Of a stretch of 60,849 bases of DNA, positions 55,753-60,849 are shown in pieces. A program made the translations under genes and the position numbers. The DNA comes from a virus. The notes under the pieces were generated by a model. The model was not told the origin of the DNA. It worked only from the letters and a program-made list of their open reading frames with translations, and made no database searches. The stretch is from IMG/VR virus record IMGVR_UViG_3300042452_000489, positions 1 through 60,849 of that record, one strand, 5' to 3'. Each line of letters opens with the position of its first letter. The stretch's first letter is position 1.

Positions 55753-56537
55753 TGGTCTACCTCTACGCACGTGTATCGACGGACAAGCAGGAGAACGGAC
55801 GCGAGGCACAGGTGTCTCGCCTGGAACAGTGGGCCCAGCAGAACAGCCTGATCCCTGATGGGTTGTTCTGCGACGACGGCGTGTCTGCCTTCAGCGTCCC
55901 GCTCAGGGATCGCCCCGAGGGCAGGAAGCTCTGGGATCTACTGGCACCAGGGGACACGGTCGTCATCACAAAGGTTGACCGTGCCTTCCGGTCTTGGCTG
56001 GATGCGGCCATGACCATTGAGACATGCCAGAAGCTGGGCATCAAGCTCCACGTTCTGGACATGCCGTTCGACATCTCCACCCCGCACGGCGAGTTCGGCC
56101 TGTCGATGGTCGTCGCCGCAGCTCGGCTGGAGTCTCGCCTCCACGGCCAGCGGAAGCGGGAGGTCTACCACCACAAGCGGGTGAGTGGCCTGCCCTACAA
56201 CCAGCTCCGTCCGTTCGGCTGGGTGTCCACCAAGGGCAAGACCGGGAAGCTGGAAGGCTGGGCCGAGTGCGAAGAGGAACGCGAGATCGGGGCTCGCATC
56301 CTGCAGCTGCGGGCCGATGGCATGAGCTACCCTAAGATCGCCCTCTACCTCTGCCGCGAAGGCGTGAGGAAGCCGCGTCGTCGGAAGGATTCATCCGGCT
56401 ACTACCACGTGCAGGACGTCTTTCTTCTGGCACGTGCGGCTTCAGCCGGATATCCAATTGTTCCGCGAGAGTTCTGGCAAGGGCCCGACTACGAACAGAG
56501 GCTGCGCGCAGCGAAACCTCATGCCCCTCAGATATAG
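55752..56537 (+). CDS. Serine recombinase (resolvase/invertase family)
   Basis: 261 aa. The catalytic domain has YARVSTDKQENG (Arg7, nucleophile Ser9), a loop FCDDGVSAFSVPLRDRPEG, and KVDRAFRS with Arg77/Arg80. After the E-helix region a DNA-binding tail (GARILQLRADGMSYPKIALYLCREGVRKPRR) resembles a recombinase helix-turn-helix. It would cut and rejoin DNA at paired sites, e.g. for inversion or dimer resolution. I use the ATG at 55752, 6 bases after GGAG. Its last 206 bases run antisense to the sigma-like gene. Confidence 0.88.
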   Translation: MVYLYARVSTDKQENGREAQVSRLEQWAQQNSLIPDGLFCDDGVSAFSVPLRDRPEGRKLWDLLAPGDTVVITKVDRAFRSWLDAAMTIETCQKLGIKLHVLDMPFDISTPHGEFGLSMVVAAARLESRLHGQRKREVYHHKRVSGLPYNQLRPFGWVSTKGKTGKLEGWAECEEEREIGARILQLRADGMSYPKIALYLCREGVRKPRRRKDSSGYYHVQDVFLLARAASAGYPIVPREFWQGPDYEQRLRAAKPHAPQI

Positions 56538-56958
56538 CCCGTAGCGTCTGGCCTTCAACGAACCTGTCCACGGCCAGCCGCTGCCACTCCTCGGGCAAAT
56601 CTTGGATGGCCATGCCAAGGAAGTCTGGGCTCTCAAGCAAGGGGAGCATGACCTCGGCCTCCTCCAGGCTGACCTTGAACTCGCCGGGCTGTCTGGTCAC
56701 CCGCTTGATGGACTTGTACATGGCGTTCATGATCGCCCGTGCGAAGTACGCCTTGGGGTAGGGCAGTCGCTTCGGGTCGTACGTGCGTGCGGCCTTGGTC
56801 AGGGCAAGGAATCCCTCGCCCTCAAGGTCAGGCAACAGGACGGCCTTCTGCCACGCCGGCCGGGACTGGACGAAGAACTTGGCCAGCATCCTGGCCAGCG
56901 GCGTGTACTCAGCCGCTAGTTCTTGACGTTTTTTTGAGAGCTTCAATCTCTTTTGCAT
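56332..56958 (-). CDS. Sigma-70-like factor
   Basis: 208 aa. A region 2-like core is seen (YTPLARMLAKFFVQSRPAWQK...LPDLEGEGFLALTKAARTYDP...YFARAIMNAMYKSIKRV), then a region 4-like segment (LPEEWQRLAVDRFVEGQTLRAISEGHEVSLRAASVRSRALARTLAEQL). It would direct RNA polymerase to phage promoters, perhaps late ones. The start at 56956-56958 is uncertain (56979 possible). The basic low-complexity end lies opposite the recombinase gene and may be dispensable. Confidence 0.7.
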   Translation of the reverse strand: MQKRLKLSKKRQELAAEYTPLARMLAKFFVQSRPAWQKAVLLPDLEGEGFLALTKAARTYDPKRLPYPKAYFARAIMNAMYKSIKRVTRQPGEFKVSLEEAEVMLPLLESPDFLGMAIQDLPEEWQRLAVDRFVEGQTLRAISEGHEVSLRAASVRSRALARTLAEQLDIRLKPHVPEERRPARGSSRMNPSDDAASSRLRGRGRGRS

Positions 56959-57136
56959 GTTCGTCCAGACGATGCTCATGTTCCGTGAGCGCTTGGCGGA
57001 GTTCCTCAACGATCTCTGGCAGGGACTCCACGCTGTTGGCAATCACCGCCACCTTGGCGTGAATGCTGAATGCCCACGGGACAATCGCACAGCCAGCCAT
57101 CAGTGCGAACGTCCAGACCTCCGTCTCAATCGTCAT
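56909..57136 (-). CDS. TM plus coiled-coil protein, i-spanin-like candidate
   Basis: 75 aa: one N-terminal membrane span (about 6-30, FALMAGCAIVPWAFSIHAKVAVIA) followed by a long heptad helix (LPEIVEELRQALTEHEHRLDEHAKEIEALKK). This topology is that of inner-membrane spanin subunits (Rz), which help disrupt the outer membrane in lysis. XhlA-like proteins are an alternative. It lies among other small membrane proteins. The start overlaps the preceding stop. Confidence 0.6.
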   Translation of the reverse strand: MTIETEVWTFALMAGCAIVPWAFSIHAKVAVIANSVESLPEIVEELRQALTEHEHRLDEHAKEIEALKKTSRTSG

Positions 57137-57353
57137 CATCCGCCTCCCGAATCATCTTCACCAGGATAATGCCGGCGTATGGATGCAGCCTGCCGTCTTC
57201 AACATGCAGCTTCACCACGCGAACGGCCTGCTCGGTTTGCTCGGGGAGGTACTGGTAGAGGTGAGTCTCGCCATCATATCGGGCGAGGACTCGGTTAAGG
57301 CGTCGAACGCCTCCGACCGAAGACGCTTCATATCCTTCCTGTTTATGATCCAT
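57126..57353 (-). CDS. Hypothetical 75-aa protein
   Basis: 75 aa (start ATG 57351-57353, weak ribosome site). Protein-like middle (RLNRVLARYDGETHLYQYLPEQTEQAVRVVKLHVEDGRLHPYAGIILVKMI). It overlaps the upstream membrane gene by 142 bases, so its true start may be further in. Unknown function. Confidence 0.5.
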   Translation of the reverse strand: MDHKQEGYEASSVGGVRRLNRVLARYDGETHLYQYLPEQTEQAVRVVKLHVEDGRLHPYAGIILVKMIREADDDD

Positions 57354-57475
57354 TTGGCGATCCAGTTGCTGACAAGGCTGATCAACACAGGCAGGACAAA
57401 GAGGGCGAAGAACGAGCCGCACTCGGGGTGCATCCGCAGGTAGGTTTCTTTCATCCGCCTGCGGTACTCACGCAT
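57212..57475 (-). CDS. Small single-span membrane protein
   Basis: 87 aa: a basic N-terminus with KETYLRMHPECG, a hydrophobic span (SFFALFVLPVLISLVSNWIAKWII, about 21-44) and a Lys/Arg-Ser tail of low complexity. The frame is open upstream and a GTG start near 57505 is possible. The 3' third overlaps the next gene. Its place between the protease genes and the coiled-coil protein suits a holin-type role, unproven. Confidence 0.5.
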   Translation of the reverse strand: MREYRRRMKETYLRMHPECGSFFALFVLPVLISLVSNWIAKWIINRKDMKRLRSEAFDALTESSPDMMARLTSTSTSPSKPSRPFAW

Positions 57476-57576
57476 GCCGATGCTGCCGTCTGGCACCACC
57501 AGCAGGCCGACCAGGGCGATGTCTCTGGAGTGTTTGCTGATCCCTCTTGCCCCCGATTCGTAGAGGCAGAGGTCCG

Positions 57577-57828
57577 CTACTTCTTTGGCTTGCAGTCTAC
57601 GCACTCCTGCTTGAGGACAGACTTGGCCTTGCACTTGCACCCGGGTGGACACGGGCAGTCGGTCACATGCCCGTCGCCATGGACGATCTTGCCGTTCACG
57701 CACCGGCCGCAGCACACTTCCGGCAGAGGGGACTTCTGTGTGTGCAGGGTGTACGAAGCGTTGACTGCAACAGCGGACGAGTAGTCCGGAGAGGCCAGTC
57801 CCAAGAGAATCAGCAGTGTCTTACCCAT
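57577..57828 (-). CDS. Secreted Cys-rich small protein
   Basis: 83 aa. Residues 1-12 (GKTLLILLGLAS) with the following small residues look like a signal sequence, then nine or so Cys in a compact pattern (VCCGRCVNG, DCPCPPGCKCKAK, ECVDCK) suggest a disulfide-bonded knot outside the cytoplasm. It is coupled to the papain-like protease gene (8-base overlap). An inhibitor or partner of the protease is an attractive idea but unsupported. Confidence 0.6.
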   Translation of the reverse strand: MGKTLLILLGLASPDYSSAVAVNASYTLHTQKSPLPEVCCGRCVNGKIVHGDGHVTDCPCPPGCKCKAKSVLKQECVDCKPKK

Positions 57829-58771
57829 GCTGCAGTAACCCCACGGTTCCGTAATCGGGCAGGCGCTGCGGCGGGTAGCCGTCGATGCTGCCGTAGGTCC
57901 AGCAGTCCCCGTTGGACACGCACACATCGAAGTCATCAGCCGATGTGAGGATCATCCCTGGCACCCACTCGCCGTACTCCTTCGGCCAGCCGGAAGGCTT
58001 TTGGTTCCAGCGGCCCCAGCTGTTGGCGATCATCCACACGCGGAACGGGAAGAACTCCTTGGAGTCGTCATAGCCAACGATGGCCATGTCATGATTCCAC
58101 CCGCCGCTTGCCCGGCCGTGGATGCCCTTGGAGTTGGAGTCCGGAGTCCACGCAGCGTACTGCCCTGAGTGGGCGGCGTACCCATTGAACAGGGCATCCA
58201 TCAGATCGCCCTGCGTCCGGACGTTGCTGATGACGCCGACCTTGTTCTTCCGACAGAGATCCTTCACGTTCTCGGGAACGCCACCAAACCCCCAGCGAGA
58301 GCCGATGCTGGAGTTGTACTTGGTGAGATCGACCACGCCTTCGTAGTGCGTGCGTGCCAGGAACCCGACGTCACGCTCAAACTGCGAGGCCCTGGCCGGC
58401 GACATGCCCTCACCGCCGTGTCCGCGGGCACCGTAGGTTGGTTCGGTCGCCCCGAGCTTGAACCAATCCTCGGGTTCCTTCTTGACCAGAATCTCCACGG
58501 CCCGGGTGATATCCCTGGCGTTTCGACTTCCGTGGCTGACGCAGTCCCCAGTCGTTTGCGCTTCGGTAAAGCACTTGTCATCAAGCTTCTTGGCGTACTG
58601 CCAGAGCAAAGCCCGCTTGCCAATGCCAGAGCCTTTGATGTTCGGCTCGCTGAAGTACTGGTATTTCTGCGTGGAAAGGAACTCGTCCTTTGCCCGCGGG
58701 TCGAAGATGTATCCCGTCAGCCCGTCTTCGTAGGCGCGAAACAGGGAGTAGGGTGTGTCTAGCTCACTCAC
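57821..58771 (-). CDS. Papain-like cysteine protease (C1 family)
   Basis: 316 aa with the papain triad in order: Gln72 and Cys77 in QTTGDCVSHGSRNA, His227 in GGWNHDMAIVGYDD, Asn250 in IANSWGRWN. No signal peptide or long inhibitory propeptide is visible. GTG start, 7 bases after GGAG, overlapping the preceding gene by 8 bases. It is two genes from the subtilisin-like protease in the circular genome. Peptidase activity is likely; the target is unknown. Confidence 0.88.
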   Translation of the reverse strand: MSELDTPYSLFRAYEDGLTGYIFDPRAKDEFLSTQKYQYFSEPNIKGSGIGKRALLWQYAKKLDDKCFTEAQTTGDCVSHGSRNARDITRAVEILVKKEPEDWFKLGATEPTYGARGHGGEGMSPARASQFERDVGFLARTHYEGVVDLTKYNSSIGSRWGFGGVPENVKDLCRKNKVGVISNVRTQGDLMDALFNGYAAHSGQYAAWTPDSNSKGIHGRASGGWNHDMAIVGYDDSKEFFPFRVWMIANSWGRWNQKPSGWPKEYGEWVPGMILTSADDFDVCVSNGDCWTYGSIDGYPPQRLPDYGTVGLLQHG

Positions 58772-59195
58772 ACTGAGACTCCACAGCCCGAATGCCTGCG
58801 ACGATCTTGTCTGCAAGGATGCTGTCGATGGCTACGTTCTCCAGCGGGTAGTGCTTGGAGAGAACCTCTTCGACAGCCTCGTCCAGGTCGGGGTACTTCC
58901 CGACGAGGTCGGTTCCACCCACGGCCAGCCGCAGCGCATCGCTGTAGATGCTGCGCCAGATCGCGGTTGTAGCGATCAGGCGACCCGAGTCCCGTGCCAT
59001 GACATCAGCCAGCGCGCTGTAGACGCTGGCAATCTTCGCCCGGTCGGTGGAGGTGGCCGACTTCAGGGCGGTGGCAACTGGTCCCGTGGCGGCTGGCCGT
59101 GGGGAACTGACAAACGACGCCGCAACCAACAGGGTTGCGAGCGTGACCGGCAGGTACTGGATCAGCCCAGAAGGGCTTGGAGCAGCTGACTGCAT
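58764..59195 (-). CDS. 143-aa membrane-anchored protein
   Basis: 143 aa: a hydrophobic segment (about 11-29, IQYLPVTLATLLVAASFV) near the N-terminus, either a membrane anchor or uncleaved signal, followed by a helical soluble domain (DRAKIASVYSALADVMARDSG; YPDLDEAVEEVLSKHYPLENVAID). It links the subtilisin-like and papain-like protease genes. Overlaps both neighbours (34 and 8 bases). The partial left copy is 1-287. Confidence 0.75.
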   Translation of the reverse strand: MQSAAPSPSGLIQYLPVTLATLLVAASFVSSPRPAATGPVATALKSATSTDRAKIASVYSALADVMARDSGRLIATTAIWRSIYSDALRLAVGGTDLVGKYPDLDEAVEEVLSKHYPLENVAIDSILADKIVAGIRAVESQCE

Positions 59196-59362
59196 GCGTC
59201 GATGACCTTCGGGCTGGAGGAACTTTCCTTGATCAGGATCACCTGTTCGATCTGCTTCATGGTGCTGGGCTTCTTGGCCTGGAGCTTGAGGTTCGGAAGA
59301 ACAAACTGCCCGAACAGCACCAGCCCGAGGACACCAAGAGAAATCATCTGGAATGTGGTCAT
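59162..59362 (-). CDS. 66-aa membrane protein (right copy)
   Basis: Identical to 254-454. One N-terminal span and a Lys/Ser-rich tail, coupled to the protease gene by an ATGA overlap. Confidence 0.7.
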   Translation of the reverse strand: MTTFQMISLGVLGLVLFGQFVLPNLKLQAKKPSTMKQIEQVILIKESSSSPKVIDACSQLLQALLG

Positions 59363-60303
59363 AGGATCTTGGCTCCTGGGATGAAGATGGTGACCCCGCC
59401 GACGCTCTGCGAGGCCGAGTAGTTGAGCAGCTTGTGCGGATCCAGAAGCCCCCAGCCATAGACGCTGTCATGACCAGCCTCCCCGGCATCACGGCATGTC
59501 TCACGCAACGCCTTGACCACGGACTTGTGGTCGATCTTCTTGCCCTGCTGCTTGGCGTCCGACGCCCAGAGGGCCAAGGCACCAGCGACAAAGGGCGCCG
59601 CCATAGAGGTGCCGCTGATGGTGGCGTAGCCATTGGCCAGCCACGTGCTGGTGATGTCGGCTCCTGGCGCAGCGACGACGATCTCCTTGCCGCGCGAAGA
59701 GAACTCGCAGGCAGAGCCGCTACGGTCCACGGCACCGACGCCAATCGTCTCTTGGAACGCGGCCGGGAAGTTGACCGCACCACCGTCGTTACCGGCGGCG
59801 CAGACGATGATCAGGCCCAGGCTGCAGGCGTGCTTAATCGCACGGTGCAGACCTTCGTCCGGCCGGGGGGAACCCAGCGACATGCAGATGATGTCGGCCT
59901 TCACATCCGCGGCGTAGGACACGGCAGCGGACACAGCCTTGTTGCTGCCCATGCCGCTGTGCCCCAGCACCTTCAGACCCAAGAGCTTGGCCTCGGGGGC
60001 GATCCCCTTGGCGAGGCCGGACCTCGCACCGATCACGCCAGCCACGTGCGTGCCATGGCCGAGCGTGTCCTCGTCGGATCCATCGGACGAGAAGTTGCGG
60101 TACTCGGCCACCGCATCGATCAGAGCCGTGTGCTTGGAGATCCCGCTGTCGATCACCGCAACCGTGACGCCGGCGCCCTTGGTCTGCTTCCACAGACTCG
60201 GGATTCCATACGACTCAACAGCCCAGTCCACACCGTCCTTGCCCGAGAGCGGGACAGCCCCGAAGTCAACCCGGTAAGGAGGCAGGTGAACGTAGTCACT
60301 CAT
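59359..60303 (-). CDS. Subtilisin-like serine protease (right copy)
   Basis: Same gene as 451-1395, with Asp52, His83, Asn172 and Ser233. In this copy the downstream membrane protein and papain-like protease are seen in full, showing the real gene order. Confidence 0.93.
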   Translation of the reverse strand: MSDYVHLPPYRVDFGAVPLSGKDGVDWAVESYGIPSLWKQTKGAGVTVAVIDSGISKHTALIDAVAEYRNFSSDGSDEDTLGHGTHVAGVIGARSGLAKGIAPEAKLLGLKVLGHSGMGSNKAVSAAVSYAADVKADIICMSLGSPRPDEGLHRAIKHACSLGLIIVCAAGNDGGAVNFPAAFQETIGVGAVDRSGSACEFSSRGKEIVVAAPGADITSTWLANGYATISGTSMAAPFVAGALALWASDAKQQGKKIDHKSVVKALRETCRDAGEAGHDSVYGWGLLDPHKLLNYSASQSVGGVTIFIPGAKIL

Positions 60304-60628
60304 CGGTGCCGAGAGTCTCAAGCGTCATGAGAACGATGCGGAGCAGGGGCACCAAGACGTTGACGATGAACGTCCAGTCGAACCCGAGGGCCGAGTACTC
60401 CGACCCGAGGGCGAACGCCGTGACCGCCTCGTCCTCGGCGATATCCCAAGCGTACATGGCGCGGACGTCGTCGCTCTTCAGAACCGGGATCACCAGCCGG
60501 GCGATCTTGTCAACGATCTCCCACTGCTCCAGTGCCGGGAGGTCACGGCGAAAACCCTTCGCCACCTCCAGCACCTTGGTCAGAAGGTCGCGGTGAGCCA
60601 GCAGCCACTTCAGAACCTGCAGGTTCAT
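60296..60628 (-). CDS. Hypothetical 110-aa protein (right copy)
   Basis: Identical to 1388-1720; helical with a hydrophobic C-terminal stretch. Confidence 0.7.
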   Translation of the reverse strand: MNLQVLKWLLAHRDLLTKVLEVAKGFRRDLPALEQWEIVDKIARLVIPVLKSDDVRAMYAWDIAEDEAVTAFALGSEYSALGFDWTFIVNVLVPLLRIVLMTLETLGTDE

Positions 60629-60849
60629 GGTTTGTCCTCATGGTCAAGTACAGCGATCCCAACCACGGCGTGGCCGGCGATGTCCAACAGCGTGTCCCTA
60701 ATAGCAAATGTCTCCAAAGGCCCTCGGAGACGACGGCATTTCTCACCCACCCGGGCGACTTGGTATTTCCAGGGGACAATCCCGTCATCCTGCACCCCGA
60801 GGGCGTTGGACAGGGGGTTCTCCCGGCACCCGTAATACCCCCGCTTCCT
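60625..60849 (-). CDS. DUF1599-like protein, C-terminal part (right copy, cut by window end)
   Basis: The last 74 codons of the gene complete at 1717-2085. Codon changes against the left copy: GTA to GTG, GGG to GGT and GAA to GAT. The N-terminus lies beyond the window. Confidence 0.7.
   Translation of the reverse strand, partial: RKRGYYGCRENPLSNALGVQDDGIVPWKYQVARVGEKCRRLRGPLETFAIRDTLLDIAGHAVVGIAVLDHEDKP

Larger units (their letters stand above)
58909..60849. repeat. Right copy of the terminal direct repeat
   Basis: Repeats 1-1941. Substitutions relative to the left copy are at 60745, 60748 and 60787, all within 43 bases near the end. In the DUF1599-like gene all three fall on third codon positions (two silent, one Glu to Asp). 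Confidence 0.97.

Overview
The window looks like one complete genome of a short-tailed (podovirus-like) dsDNA bacteriophage. It was read slightly more than once around a circle: bases 1-1941 recur at 58909-60849 with three substitutions, so the unique unit is 58,908 bp. Evidence for a phage is a full head/packaging set (TerL, TerS-like, portal, capsid, scaffold), an adaptor and nozzle-like tail pair, ejection-type proteins, a tyrosine integrase, a serine recombinase and a dense block of tiny early genes. DNA is GC-rich. The host cannot be proved from sequence. A cysteine-dense protein with a C-terminal domain that I associate with Planctomycetes (45609-46586) makes a planctomycete-type host a reasonable but weak guess.

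Layout. (1) 1-4281, continuous across the circle with 56332-58908, is a minus-strand operon. In transcription order it runs: endonuclease VII, HNH protein, degenerate SNase-like protein, two small proteins, PD-(D/E)XK endonuclease, degenerate metallopeptidase-like protein, DUF1599-like protein, 110-aa protein, subtilisin-type protease, two small membrane proteins, papain-type protease, secreted Cys-rich protein, further small membrane proteins, a TM-plus-coiled-coil protein, and a sigma-like protein. (2) 4282-4711 is a non-coding gap with a candidate plus-strand structured RNA ending in an intrinsic terminator. The endonuclease VII start lies in its own hairpin. (3) 4712-11021 is a minus-strand recombination/replication block: RecE-like exonuclease, ERF annealing protein, SSB, an SF2 helicase split over two frames, HTH protein, PD-(D/E)XK nuclease. 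I see no DNA polymerase or primase anywhere. (4) 11022-11349 holds a terminator, a small membrane ORF and inverted repeats next to the integrase (11350-12249, plus). (5) 12173-46586 is the minus-strand virion module: Cys-rich protein, polyvalent protein, ADP-ribosyltransferase, scaffold, capsid, TerS/TerL, portal, tail, then large low-complexity and ejection-type proteins. (6) 46599-47969 contains a terminator, dyads, one minus gene and a divergent control region with tandem 13-bp repeats. (7) 47970-56537 is a plus-strand early region of about 30 short genes, mostly with GGAGG-type ribosome sites, plus a C5 cytosine methyltransferase and a serine recombinase.

How it may work: early proteins and a cytosine methyltransferase act first. 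The exonuclease/annealing/SSB/helicase set supports recombination-dependent replication, probably with host polymerase. Several resolvases and endonucleases process branched DNA. Virion genes are expressed from the 46.6-47.0 kb side. Lysis may rely on the two cytoplasmic proteases and the adjacent small membrane proteins, because no peptidoglycan hydrolase is recognisable. All functions are from reading motifs by eye; no search was run.
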